64,000 nucleotides of DNA. It comes from Ianthella basta (taxonomy: Eukaryota; Porifera; Demospongiae; Verongiida; Ianthellidae). This document shows positions 20,524 to 31,429 of the stretch, in pieces; positions within the stretch are counted from its first letter, which is position 1, and each line of letters starts with the position of its first letter. The DNA lies in the NCBI GenBank assembly GCA_964019415.1, contig OZ025869.1, forward strand, positions 4,590,765 through 4,654,764, given 5' to 3'. The notes under the pieces were generated by a model. It searched no databases and was not told where the DNA came from. It saw only the letters and a list, made by a program, of their open reading frames with translations. The translations under genes and the position numbers were made by a program.

Positions 20524-21269
20524 CTATACACACTGCATTTCTTCTTCCAATTCTGCTGTTTCTTCCTCATCTTTGCCTTCTTGATGCAGATAATCTGCAA
20601 TACTACCAGTGGCTGTTGCACAGGCATCAGGATCAGTGAAGAAAACCATGCCATTGCGCTCCCCTTTAAGGCAGGCAACAGCAAAGCGACCTTAAAGAGA
20701 AAAAGAACAACATCTTGTATTGCTGCAATAATTATATGCACAGTCAAACAATGCTATATTCTGTACAAGAAGTACAAATTTGCACATGCAGTGCCAATCT
20801 GCACAAGGAGTGCAAATTTGCACATGCATGTGCCAATCTGTACAAGAAGTGCAAATTTGCACATGCAGTGCCAATCTGTGCAAGAAGTGCAAATTCGCAC
20901 ATGCAATCTCAAATCTGTACAAGAAGTGCAAATTTGCACATGCAGTGCCAATCTGTACAAGAAGTGCAAATTTGCACATGCAGTGCCAATCTGTACAAGG
21001 AGTGCAAATTTGCACATGCAGTGCTAATCTGTACAAGAAACAACTCTTACCATTTGTTGCATCCCCAGTCATGTTCAACACTGTGTTTCCTTGGAAACTG
21101 AATGTGTTTATGATGCTGAGCAGCAAATCATCCTGATTAGTATGCTCAAACACATTAGAAACTTCCCCCTTGATGTGCTGGACGCTGAGCTTGCCACTCT
21201 GAGCCCAATGTGCCACGGTGATTAGGCTTAGAGCCTGGGTCGTTGAGCGACCTGCTGATAAGTTGTTGG
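20524..21269 (-). CDS. Last two exons of a putative methyltransferase-like gene
   Basis: Exon A (21269-21051) lies between acceptor TTTCTGTGCAG and donor AATG/GTAAGAG and reads NNLSAGRSTTQALSLITVAH, then GKLSVQHIKGE and FSFQGNTVLNMTGDATN. Exon B (20690-20524; acceptor TCTCTTTAAG) continues in phase with GRFAVACLKGERNGMVFFTD, PDACATATGS and an acidic end to a stop. The joined stretch resembles the cofactor-binding region of N-type DNA methyltransferases (VLDxFxGSGTTxxAxxxxGRxxxGIxxDP), but the catalytic glycine loop is changed. The intron between the exons holds the 36-bp satellite at 20775-21035. Earlier exons are not identified; the exons at 22166-22655 are a separate gene end. Confidence 0.4.
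20775..21035. repeat. 36-bp satellite with palindrome GTGCAAATTTGCAC
   Basis: About seven units of CTGTACAAGAAGTGCAAATT then TGCACATGCAGTGCCAAT. Each unit centres on TGCAAATTTGCA. The array lies in an intron of the minus-strand gene at 20524-21269. Confidence 0.92.
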
Positions 21270-21970
21270 CTGCACAGAAATGTAAACAATTGTACGGCAT
21301 TATGTAATGTATATGTACTTGAATCAGCAGCACTATCTTTTACATGCATTCGTTGAATGACTTGATCACTGCTGCTACCCTAGGTAAGCTGATTCCAGAA
21401 GTAATTGTAACCGGCCATCATGTTTTTCCCGGGCACACAAATGAGCCCTAAACAGACCCAGCAGCTTGTGTACGATGGCTCTCTGGACCATGCAACCATG
21501 CTAACCAATCCTTTCAAGTGGGTCTTTCTTGGATTAGAAGATCTATTCGCGTTTGCTTTAGAACTTCACTAGGACTTAGCATTCTGGCACATCAGTCCGC
21601 TAGTGCATGTAATAGTTAAATGCCGCCCAAGAGGTGTCTGCGAGATTTAGAGCACGAAGCTCGAGGGCGCGAACAGCCAGGCCAGGAGGAAGGGCCACCT
21701 GCCGCCTATTGTCCTTTACTATTTTGCGTAGTTGTTTAGAGTAAGGCGGAGATTCATGACAGCCACTTTTAGTATGACATTTACAAAGACTCGTTCAACC
21801 AGTACACCGACGCCATCTTTACACCTGCTAGGTAGTCTTGCGCTCGTCCCCAGGCCACTTCCGGCCGCCATTTGCAAGCAGGTCACGGGATCGGCCATTT
21901 TGTCCACTCCGTATTCGCTCGTTCGCATTCTGGACAGCTCTGTGCAGTGGATTTCACAGCTGCTGCCAAG

Positions 21971-22026
21971 ATGATCAGATCGGCCAACATCTACGAAGAT
22001 TGTGAGTCATTAGTGGCCCAAGTTAG
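21971..22026 (+). CDS. First coding exon of an unknown gene, with promoter-like upstream DNA
   Basis: An ATG after GCCAAG opens MIRSANIYEDCESLVAQV and ends at a strong donor (TTAG/GTAAGA). The 120 bases upstream contain CACTTCCGGCCGCCATTTG and CGGCCATTTTG, which resemble ETS and YY1 sites common in TATA-less animal promoters. The following exons were not linked; the phase differs from the exon at 23090. Confidence 0.4.
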
Positions 22027-22165
22027 GTAAGAATCAGTATTTAAAACATTTTGTACATACGTACATGGATCTTTATTGTATTAGTTGTAAGCTACGTAGC
22101 TAAGTATTGGGAAACTTACCTAGGCTTCCCGTGGCCTCCGTGTTGTACGCATACGCATGCTCCAC

Positions 22166-22655
22166 TTAATCAAAGCAGTTTAGGCTCAGTTGCACCTTCT
22201 TCTCTTCCATGTCCGATAGAAGGACGAAATTGAAGTTCTCCATATGCGTCTGTAGCCTGTTGACTTCCCTGGCAGTGTATGCCAGAGAGCTGATTTGTTC
22301 TGTTGTCATTTCCTGTCATAGAGGGTTGAGACAATATAGTGCATGTACATTAGTGCACGCAGCACTGTTATGAACTATGATACCAATTTTATTCCTGGAA
22401 ATTTTCTTTCAATTTTGTTCATAGTCCCCACTATACTAACCTTAGCAATAACTGCCACCACAAGATTTGCTCCACAAATGTCAGGCAGGTGCCTTTTAAG
22501 ATGCTCCCCAGTCTGCGATGTGCTGTCCATTTGTAACAGCGACAGCGAAGAGCCATCTTTGGTGAATGTTGTCATGGTGGCAGAGTCCATAGGCACTGAC
22601 TCGGCCCACAGCATGGCACTGCGGCAGTAGTCTTTGAACACTGAAGGCAGCCCAC
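22166..22655 (-). CDS. Two 3' exons of an unknown gene
   Basis: Exon 22655-22441 (acceptor CTCCTTAACAG, donor AAG/GTTAGT) reads GGLPSVFKDYCRSAMLWAES, then DSATMTTFTKDGSSLSLLQM and GANLVVAVIAK. The final exon, 22312-22166 (acceptor CTCTATGACAG), continues in phase with EMTTEQISSLAYTAREVNRL and ends KKVQLSLNCFD and a stop. Splice sites, phases and codon content all agree, so the exons are probably real. The end is helical and charged. I do not recognise the family, and no upstream exon could be assigned. Confidence 0.5.
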
Positions 22656-24132
22656 CTGTTAAGGAGAATAAATGGATCATGTAAGTTTGCATCCTTCATA
22701 GATGTAAATCATTAGATAGTATAACATGAGATGTTTTCTACTTGCCAGCGTGCAAACAACCACTGCCATCCCTACATAGACAGCACTACCGTGCTGTCTG
22801 ATACTCATTTAACTAGTTAGTAAATTATAGGATTTTACTTCGGCAACCATGGGAATGGAATCCATAACCGAATAAAATGCCATGTGTACCTTTAAAGGAG
22901 AGGTTGGTAAAAGTCTTCAGTTATATACTATATGCAGAATTGGTTACATGAACTTCCGTGTAGTCAGTTTAACTGTATACTGTTTCACAAATGGGAAATA
23001 CAAAACATGCATAATGACAGGAACTACATGATACTCATGCATGATCAAAACAAAGGTAATAAACTCTGTCTGTGTTTCTGCCCGGGTCCAAACAGCAACA
23101 GGACATCAGCGATCGGCAGACAGGAATGGAAACTGACAATGTTAGCTATGAAAACCGTACTGCAACAGCTGACAATGCTAGCTACGAAAACTGCACTGCG
23201 ACAGAAGAAGTGGCTCTCAGCATCATCGATTATGATGAGTACAGACTGGTAGAGCTCGACACCTGTAGTGAGAGCAGTGAAGAGAAAATGGAAGTGATCA
23301 GTCAACAGCAATCAAAGCTGGTGGAATGTTGCGTAAAAAGATGCATGGCACAATTCAGCATGATAGAGCTGGAAAACATAAAACTAATATTTCAGCAGAA
23401 GTCCCAAACGGAGCAACGGCAGTTCATCATGGACCAGCTGACAGTAGCTCCTGTGCTATCAAGTTCCAGTGCCCTTTCTCAAGTAAAGCAGTTGCATCTA
23501 ATGGGGATGTTGGCACCTCTCACTCCCGGCTCAAAAGCATATACGATGCATTGCAGGGTGGTGCTAGGAAGCTTCCGGGCAGAAGGAAGTCACCAAGATG
23601 CCTCTCAGCAAAACACACCACTATGGTTGCTTGGCTCGAGGATTATGCTCACCGGATGGGGGAGAAGATGCCACATCTTGATCAGATCCATCTTCCTCAC
23701 TTTTTGACCAAGAAGGCTGTTTATGGAATAACGAAAAGTGAGTGAGAGAGCACAGTCCAAGATGAGCATATACAGCTCACTAACACACAACGCGTACAGT
23801 ATATGACAATTTGTCGCATACATCAAAGGAAGAACATGGTGTTATTTTTAAACAACAGCTCACTGTTTACACTTTAGCACAGTGTTAATACAAATGGGCT
23901 GTTACTGATACAGCTAGTCAGTGACACTTTCCAGCCAATCAATTTTGCAAATGTTTTGTCTATAGCTTCATGGTTAGGGTTAGGACAACTTGCTCTAAGG
24001 GTAGATCCAAAACTTTAGCTCACGTTCAATTCTTGCTCAGATGGCACTGTATATGTAGCACACTGTGATGTAGGATGACAATGTTAAGTCATGTGAGAAA
24101 GATGCTCTCACAGACAATAAGGGACTGGACAG

Positions 24133-24335
24133 TAAGTTTGCTGCATATCAACTGGTGAAATGTGCCTCAATAACACAAATTTTCGCTACCCTAGACTACT
24201 TAACTCAACAGAAAGGCATTTGTACACGTCATCGGCACCTCACATTGTGTCACTCATATGCTCACATGCAGAATCACTCTTGGAAGAAGGGCTCGTTCCT
24301 GAAGATATCATCTCCTTCCAGCACATTGTCAAAGT
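24133..24335 (+). other. Exon-like block inside the transposase-like gene
   Basis: A plus frame reads NTNFRYPRLLNSTERHLYTS, then LLEEGLVPEDIISFQHIVK, and ends at donor AAA/GTATGA. It could be an exon of the surrounding gene, but the family motif order does not settle this. Confidence 0.35.
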
Positions 24336-25976
24336 ATGAAACAGTGACTTTAAAAAGATAATAATTCCTAAGGTACGTCGGTAACTGAGTCTACTAGGGC
24401 ACAAAGATATAACTAATGCATCTTTGAAGCTTTGGTAATTTGTTCACATTACCTCACCGTATGCAGATGAGTCGGTTCATTATGCTGATGAGTGATGAAA
24501 GTCTGTGGGGACAAAGAGAGAGCAAAACAGCTTTAGTCCAGCTACAGCAAGCATCTAGGGCATGTGTCGTAAGTGTAGCAAACATACACATTACATGCAT
24601 CAGGCTACCACTACAGGCAAGTGCAATAAATCAAGATTCCATTTCTTAAAATCTACAGTACAGAGAGGAAGAAGTATTACAAACATCGCAAAAAGACTCG
24701 CAACCAGCCAGACAAGTACTTGTGCATTATCATTGATGGTATGGATCAAGCCAAGACGAATGTCCCACAGATGCCTAAGGTGGCTAAATCAGTGCAGAAC
24801 TTGTGGCGGCTTCAAACTCACGTGACTGGTAAGTGGATTCCCTTGCATGATTCCTAAATTTGAAGCTGATACATATGTCATGCAATGTTTTAATTTCTGT
24901 AGGTGCACTAGCACACACTAGAGCTAAAGGGGGGGAAAAGCCTATGCCTTCGTTGACCTACACCAGTGGCCGTCTACCAGCAACACCACCATAGCTATTT
25001 TACTGCATGTCATTCAGCAGCAGGAACAACTGTCTAAGGTTAGTGATAGGAGCGCACAGTTACTCCTTCAATTGTCAATTTCACTGGTTACCAAAATTAC
25101 TGAGACAAAATGGATACATAGTGAAAATAAATACTACTACCATCATTACATTTGGTATTAAAGGACAATGTCTTGAGACTTTCTGAGTCATGCCTATGAG
25201 CAAAACACCATTTGGCAATGCAGTGACTTCAAAGCCTGTGTCAATTTTCCATCAACTCCTTATGTTATGACCCAACCTAATGCAGTAGGGTCATTACTCG
25301 GCAGCATAGCTTCACAAACTGTAGAAGTTAACTTGTGCACCATTCCAAGGGATGTGTCTAGGCTCTCCTGCCTTGCTGTACAGTTGGCTGTGATTTTATC
25401 TACCCCAGCCACCTTCCAGATGTTGTTGCACTGTTGGACAGTGCAGTATGTAGTTCACTTGAGGTATACACACAGTCTACTGTAGGTATCAGCTTACAAT
25501 TCCACACTATCCCTCGTTTCTGGAAACCTTTAGAGCCCTTTACCCTATACTTGTATTGCACCTTGCATGGAGGATGATGGCCCCAATACCCATAACTGTC
25601 TAAAACAGGTAAAGATTAGAATTATTGACATCGTGCACTCATCCGTTCTCTTCACAGGTTTTGTACCTCCAGTTAGACAACTGCTACAAAGAAAACAAAA
25701 ACCGATACATGCTGGCCTTCTGTGCTTTGCTGGTAGAGCTGAAGATCTTTCGAAAGGTGAGTGTAATACATAACTCTTACAATCCCACCACATCAATGAC
25801 TATCCCATCAACTATCAAAAGAGTTAAACTGCCTGCATTACCACTGCCTTTGTTCCATAGGTTAAATTGAACTTTTTGCCTGTGGGACACACTCATGAAG
25901 ATATCGACCAGTTTTTCTCACATATATCATGTCAGCTTGACAAGACAGGTGCAGAAACCCTTACAGGTAAATATAC

Positions 25977-26004
25977 ACACACACAGACAGACAGACAGAC
26001 ACAA

Positions 26005-26082
<78 letters not shown>
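25977..26082. repeat. (CA)n microsatellite
   Basis: CAGA units followed by about 46 CA units, inside an intron of the transposase-like gene. Confidence 0.97.
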
Positions 26083-26085
<3 letters not shown>

Positions 26086-27389
26086 GTAATATTTTAACTA
26101 CTAGCATATTAAGCTGTTTAAATTTGATGATGTTGCAATAAATGTCAAGGTTACATAATGCATGAGCCAAAAGCTGAGTACATCTCACAATCATGCATGA
26201 CCTTCTTGATCCCTTTGCATACATTGCAAATCTTTTGTCATATGCTACACTTAGCACTGACTAAAGCGATTGAAGAGAGCTACAGTCTGCAGCCATCTGT
26301 TGTCATAATGAAACACTTATTTGAAGCCAAAGAGTGGTTACAGGACAGCATTGAAGAAATCCATGGTCACTCAGAGCCACTTTGCTTAAATTTGAGCTTA
26401 ATAGTGGTGATAAGGCCGAACTGTTTACTGCAAGATGGTCAGACGGACCATGGAAAAATCATGGACAACTACTGAAGGTAAACTGATAAAGCACATTTAT
26501 GAAAGATAATGTTTGGAACTACACATGGTAAGAAAAAAGGACGGGCTCTGGATAGAGCCCGCCCAGTTCGGTATATAAGGGGGGAATGGATTAGTGGCTG
26601 TTGGTGGTGACAAATGACCCAGCTGCTAAAGGGTCGGCTATCTGGAGGTTGAGATCTGGAGGTTGCCAGTGCTGGTCTGGTTCACTGCCATTTCCCTACC
26701 CAACTCTTTCCTTACCATGTGTTGTTCCAAAAATTATCTTCATTTGTGTCACCATGGTACATAGACCATCTTAAAAAGCACATTTAGTCATACGTACGAA
26801 TGATAAAATCAATGGTTATCATGGTTGTTATACCTCAAAACATTTACATTTTTTGACATTTACATTTTAAAATCACCCTTAAAGCTCACCTAGACTGACT
26901 GCACCATCCTTAGAAGCCATCAATTTAAAGTTGTTGGAATCTGACATCCAGAAGTGGCTACCATGGCTGTCCATCGCAGCACGCAGAGTGGCACATTTTT
27001 TTTTTAAATCTGGTGCCTGAATTTGGTACTAGCGATCCAGAAGCATCATGGCTGTTGGAAGATTTAAAGGCAACATCAGACAGCAGGAGGCCAGAAACTG
27101 TTCCTCTACACGTACCAGAATCAGACATCTTCGCGTCTGAAAGAGCAATTGAAAGCCATGTAAGCAGATTCTAAACAGCATTTCTGTTACTAAATGATCT
27201 ATATTGATTAGAATTCGCTAGCAAAATTAGTGTAACAATGCTTACTCGCTACTTTTAGCGTTAGCTTCAGCAGCTGTCCTTTGCCATGTGCGAAAATGGT
27301 GGCTTACCGTTACTTCCGCTATTACGCAATGATTCTATTGATTGAGCAATGGCACCAAGTACAAACTTGCACATCATCTTAACTGAGTG

Positions 27390-27915
27390 CAAATTTGCAC
27401 TCCTTCCAGCAGAGTGCAAATTTGCACTCCCTGCAGCTGAGTGTAAATTTGCACTCCCTCCAGCTGAGTGCAAATTTGTACTCCTTCCAGCAGAGTGCAA
27501 AATTGCACTCCCTTCAGCTGAGTGCACATTTGCACTCCTTCCAGCTGAGTGCAAATTTGCACTCCCTTCAGCTGAGTGCAAATTTGCACTCCCTTCAGCT
27601 GAGTGCAAATTTGCACTCCCTTCAGCTGGGTGCAAATTTGCACTCCCTTCAGCTGAGTGCAAATTTGCACTCTATCCAGCAGAGTGCAAATTTGCACTCC
27701 TTCCAGCAGAGTGCAAATTTGCACTCCTTCCAGCAGAGTGCAAATTTGCACTCCTTTCAGCTGAGTGCAAATTTGCACTCCCTTCAGCTGAGTGCAAATT
27801 TGCACTCCCTTCAGCTGAGTGCAAATGTGCACTCCCTTCAGCTGAGTGCAAATTTGCACTCCCTTCAGCTGAGTGCAAATTTGCACTCCTTCCAACTGAG
27901 TGCAAATTCGCATTT
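27390..27915. repeat. 26-bp palindromic satellite, about 20 units
   Basis: The unit is GAGTGCAAATTTGCACTCC then CTTCAGCT (or TTCCAGC). The 14-bp palindrome GTGCAAATTTGCAC is almost invariant, while the spacer varies between four types. It shares this palindrome, but not the spacer, with the array at 20775. All coding frames through it are by-products of the repeat. Confidence 0.97.
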
Positions 27916-28019
27916 CTTCCTTACCATGTACAACAATTGTGTTGTTCTGTAAAGGCCTGAGTGGCTAGGCAGATTCATGTTGATATTTCTAAAAGACACT
28001 AGCCAAAGGGGATCAGGTA

Positions 28020-28056
28020 TCAGACGTTTCGGCAGCACTACGGCTGCCTTCATCAG
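28020..28056 (-). ncRNA. Hammerhead-like motif, left arm
   Basis: The minus strand reads CTGATGAAGGCAGC, loop CGTAGT, GCTGCC, GAAACGTC. It has the CUGAUGA and GAAA boxes of a hammerhead with a 6-bp stem II. One extra A sits between CUGAUGA and the stem, and a clean NUH cleavage site with stems I and III is not obvious, so activity is uncertain. Confidence 0.5.
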
Positions 28057-28265
28057 TGATCATTATAATGACACTTACAAGCAGGTGTATAAATAGGGGG
28101 GTGGTCACGTGAGGCATTGGTGTTTACAGGAAAAGCATACATCATGTAATGTCTCTAGTGTTTACAGAATTAAGCATACATCATGCAATGTCTTTAACCG
28201 GAACAGGGGTTAAAATAATAAGTGAAAATGAAATAATACTAATAACGGATGGACGGTTACATAAA

Positions 28266-28775
28266 TCAATCTAGAAGGGTTGCATAGAGCCCTGGCATGG
28301 GGCCCCTCTCTCTGTTGAGAGGGGCTTGCTGGTGTTGAATGTGCCAAGACTCTAGCAAGCACCGGGTCTGGGTGTGCGGATGGTAGTCAATCACCGATGC
28401 CTTCAACAGGTCAACCTGGTGGCCAGCTGTAAACACATGCTCAGCAACAGCCGAAGCAGTAACATCTCCATTCCTCAGGGCCCGACGATGCTCCTGCAGG
28501 CGCAGGTCCAGTGACCTCCCAGTCTGTCCAATGTAGGTGCGGGGGCACTCAGCACACGGGATGCTGTAGACCACCCCCTTCCTTTTGGACACCGGGACAG
28601 GGTCTTTGGGGTGGACCAACATCTGCCTCAGAGTAGTGAAAGGGCGGAACATCACCCGAATGGAGAGGGGGCTGAAGATACGTCTAATTGACTCTGACAG
28701 ACCCTTGATGTATGGGAGAGTCAGAGTGGTGCACGTCTCGTCACACTGTGAGGTTTCATCAGGTTCCATCTGCAC
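28266..28775 (-). CDS. GIY-YIG endonuclease end of a Penelope-like polyprotein
   Basis: The minus frame reads TLTLPYIKGLSESIRRIF, then KDPVPVSKRKGVVYSIPCAE, TYIGQTGRSLDLRLQEHRRA, AVAEHVFTAGHQVDLLKAS and CLLESWHIQ, ending at 28266. VYSIPC and TYIGQTGR are the GIY-YIG nuclease signature; the R of LDLRLQEHR and the E of LLESWHI fit its catalytic residues. The upstream linker matches the region between reverse transcriptase and nuclease in Penelope-like elements. The reverse transcriptase itself is missing, because the element was cut short where the inverted arm begins. A complete enzyme would nick the target DNA for reverse transcription. Confidence 0.88.
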   Translation of the reverse strand: MQMEPDETSQCDETCTTLTLPYIKGLSESIRRIFSPLSIRVMFRPFTTLRQMLVHPKDPVPVSKRKGVVYSIPCAECPRTYIGQTGRSLDLRLQEHRRALRNGDVTASAVAEHVFTAGHQVDLLKASVIDYHPHTQTRCLLESWHIQHQQAPLNRERGPMPGLYATLLD

Positions 28776-29091
28776 ACCCAGACCCGGTGCTTGCTAGAGT
28801 CTTGGCACATTCAACACCAGCAAGCCCCTCTCAACAGAGAGAGGGGCCCATGCCAGGGCTCTATGCAACCCTTCTAGATTGATTTATGTAACCGTCCATC
28901 CGTTATTAGTATTATTTCATTTTCACTTATTATTTTAACCCCTGTTCCGGTTAAAGACATTGCATGATGTATGCTTAATTCTGTAAACACTAGAGACATT
29001 ACATGATGTATGCTTTTCCTGTAAACACCAATGCCTCACGTGACCACCCCCCTATTTATACACCTGCTTGTAAGTGTCATTATAATGATCA

Positions 29092-29128
29092 CTGATGAAG
29101 GCAGCCGTAGTGCTGCCGAAACGTCTGA
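29092..29128 (+). ncRNA. Hammerhead-like motif, right arm
   Basis: Exact mirror copy of 28020-28056, as expected from the inverted arm. Upstream lies the perfect palindrome TCATTATAATGA, which could form stem I. Confidence 0.5.
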
Positions 29129-29984
29129 TACCTGATCCCCTTTGGCTAGTGTCTTTTAGAAATATCAACACAAATTGTGTTGTTCATGCTTGTTTAATGC
29201 CATCAATCCACTTAGGTGTACATTGGACCCTACCAGCCTCGCCAGAATCTAGTCACTACAGTGGAAAACTGTAGTGACTTGAGATTGGGCAGCTAGTGGC
29301 AGTTCTTTGTGAAGATTGTCCCTCATAGCCTGCAATTGGGGAGTGTGTGGAGCTTGGTACAGAAGAAGTAGAGATTCGGTGGCTGGAAGGGACATACTCC
29401 ACATCATGGACGCCATCAAGGGTACCAGACCCTCATGACAAGCACAGAAAGGTGGACTGGAGACAGACAGTGCCCAGAAAATCCATTCTTCTGCACAATT
29501 TTACTCTAACTACTACTAAACGTCTTAGAAAGCACACGGCTTCATCCCTTACGAAACTTTATGATCAATCATGGATGTAAACTGTTTAGTAACTTTACTG
29601 GGCTGTACATGAGTTCTGCACATTTAATGTACCAAATCACTCCATCCACTTGTGGAAGTTTATTGTTACGCATTTTACTATAATCCATGTACTGCTGTCT
29701 GAGCTATGATGTGCAAGATAAATGATAAAAATAGGAGAACAATGATTACTGAGTCAATACATTAGCATAAAAGGGTCACTTTCTTGCACTTTTCAACCAC
29801 ATTAGCAAACGCATGTGGGTTATGGCAACATTGTTTACATAAGGGTGAACTGTGTGGTAATATCACATTCTTCTATGTTACCATGGCTACGCATGTGACT
29901 GGGCGTGATGTGCGTGTGATTTGAGAGTCTGGATTGAGCAAAAATGCAGAATTCACCCTTCTTGTCTGGGGCATTTACGAAGGA

Positions 29985-30590
29985 AAGCGTTCTTCGTTGC
30001 AGCAAAACGTCTGCGCTCTGCTGGAAGGTGCGCGGTCATTTTCGAGGGCTTTGTTTGAACGAAATTATGACGTCATTGATAGAAGTCATGATATTGTCAC
30101 GTGATACGCCTTGTGAAGTGGATATTTCACCATTGCTGTCACTAAACGGCTGTGCCATAGCCGTCGAGACGTTTTTTTCGTGGAATGAAGATTGAAATGG
30201 TTAGTCAACTGAATTCTCTAGCTTCTCCATGTGGGCAAATGCTACGCAAGGTTCCTATCTAGAGTTACATGACCCTAAATGTTTCTAACCAGCAAGTAAT
30301 CGCAGTTTTCTTATCATAGCTTCATGGCGGAATGGTTGAACAACTTTGCCCACATGGAAAAGTTAGATAGCACAAATGCGCATCGAATGATGCCATTATC
30401 TTTAATCTGAGACTTTTCCTTCAGTACGGCAACGGCATTTACCTCTATTTTAGTGCCTTCGTTATCGTCGCTATAACTCTCTCTAGTAAGGGTCTATTAA
30501 CAAAAATCGTGCACAGCGTTACAAAGGGGTTCTTTGCCTCTACCATGGTACTTGTCTTGTTCTCATCCAGCTGCGCCTGTAGGAGATATA
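29985..30590 (+). repeat. Dispersed repeat C, copy 1
   Basis: About 600 bases align with 40624-41232 in the same orientation. Inside, 30214-30371 is bounded by inverted 22-mers (CTAGCTTCTCCATGTGGGCA and complement), like a small hairpin element. Coding potential is better kept in the other copy; here the second frame is broken early. Confidence 0.75.
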
Positions 30591-30960
30591 TGCGAAAATA
30601 CGAAGGTCAAAATCGGCCACACGCAGCACCCGCATTGTTTACATAGCCATAACTCACATGCGAAGAATTTTAATCCATTTGTAAACAAATATTTTAACGC
30701 TTTATAGCTGATTGTGTTTAATTGTGTAGTGACTCTTCTATATATACATGTTCTGTTGAATGGTTAGGCTATAGTAATTTTGCTGTAGGTACTTTACTTA
30801 CCTGTACACACTCATGCTATTATACTTCAATGTAAAAAAACAAAAAAATATATATATGTGCTTAGTGACTATTAAAGCTTGTGCATCGCACATATACATA
30901 CACACACTTGCATCCAAACAACTGAAAGTCAACAGTTACTGTATACACATATAACATCTT

Positions 30961-31407
30961 GTGCATTTTGTTGGTGGTATGTACACTGCAGATTTGAACA
31001 TGGTGCAATGCGTATCTGCCATTGTCATTGGATTCAATGAAGTGCCTGCTGCATGTCAGCTGGGACACAACTTTATCGTACAGCACAGTGACTGTGCAAT
31101 GTGGCAGGCAGTGATCAAAAAGTTCAGTAATGAAGGACAAACTGTGATGATGCAGCTGAGCCAGGTACAATGTGACGTAACACTGATCTTTGGGAAAAGC
31201 CACTCCCAGTTTTTTAGATCTTCAAATGCGTTATGCAATATACCTTGCTTCAAACTGATCAGATCTCAAGGTAGTGTACACCAAAGTGTGCATCCTATAA
31301 CCACCAATCCAGTAGTTAGTACACGCCTTCGATGGCATACAACATTTACTGCACGAGACCCAAGTGCGAGTGCAGTAAAAATGCTGTACGCCGTTGAAGG
31401 TGTGTAG
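30961..31407 (+). other. Open frame of unknown meaning
   Basis: A 148-codon plus frame contains GFNEVPAACQLGHNFIVQHS and DCAMWQAVIKKFSNEGQTVM. The minus strand is also open over much of it. There is no recognisable domain, and the downstream half looks non-coding. Confidence 0.3.
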
Positions 31408-31429
31408 TAAATGGTTTATCACAAAATAA

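Larger units (their letters stand above)
27948..29172 (-). mobile_element. Penelope-like retroelement, 5'-truncated with inverted arm
   Basis: A 13-bp direct repeat, AATTGTGTTGTTC, flanks the insertion (27935-27947 and 29173-29185). The left part (to 28775) is the 3' end of a Penelope-like element on the minus strand, including its GIY-YIG domain. The right part (28772-29170) is a nearly identical inverted copy of 27978-28378, so the whole forms a foldback of about 400-base arms. Partial inverted copies and hammerhead-like motifs are known traits of Penelope-like elements. The arms look almost unmutated, so the insertion is probably recent. Confidence 0.85.
23090..29580 (+). pseudogene. Decayed multi-exon transposase-like gene (GMDQxK / DNxxxENKN / GHTHEDIDQ family)
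   Basis: Exons in order: 23090-23750 (QRQFIMDQL; frame break; KMPHLDQIHLPHFLTKKAVY), 24659-24828 (KYYKHRKKTRNQPDKYLCII, IDGMDQAKTNVPQ), 24903-25038 (ALAHTRAKGG; DLHQWPSTSNTTIAILLHVI), 25658-25756 (VLYLQLDNCYKENKNRYML), 25861-25966 (NFLPVGHTHEDIDQFFSHI), 26255-26477 (LFEAKEWLQDSIEEIHGHSE), about 26890-27159, and 29216-29580 (GECVELGTEEVEIRWLEGTY; KLYDQSWM). The same motif order occurs in a large family of transposon-like genes of invertebrates, with an acidic triad spread over the D, DN and HED motifs. This copy has a frame break in exon 1, a homopolymer frameshift near 24925, a shift near 26395, and a shift plus TAG at 29326 in the last exon, so it is not functional as read. Two insertions sit in its last intron. 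Confidence 0.7.

Noticed and set aside
27390-27915. Palindromic repeats with short spacers, CRISPR-like at first glance
   Set aside because: The spacers are 10-12 bases and of only a few types, with no cas genes. It is satellite DNA in an intron.
27349-27960. 203-codon frame repeating a SAECKFALP-type unit
   Set aside because: It is the satellite read through. Several frames on both strands are equally open, and no splice sites support it.
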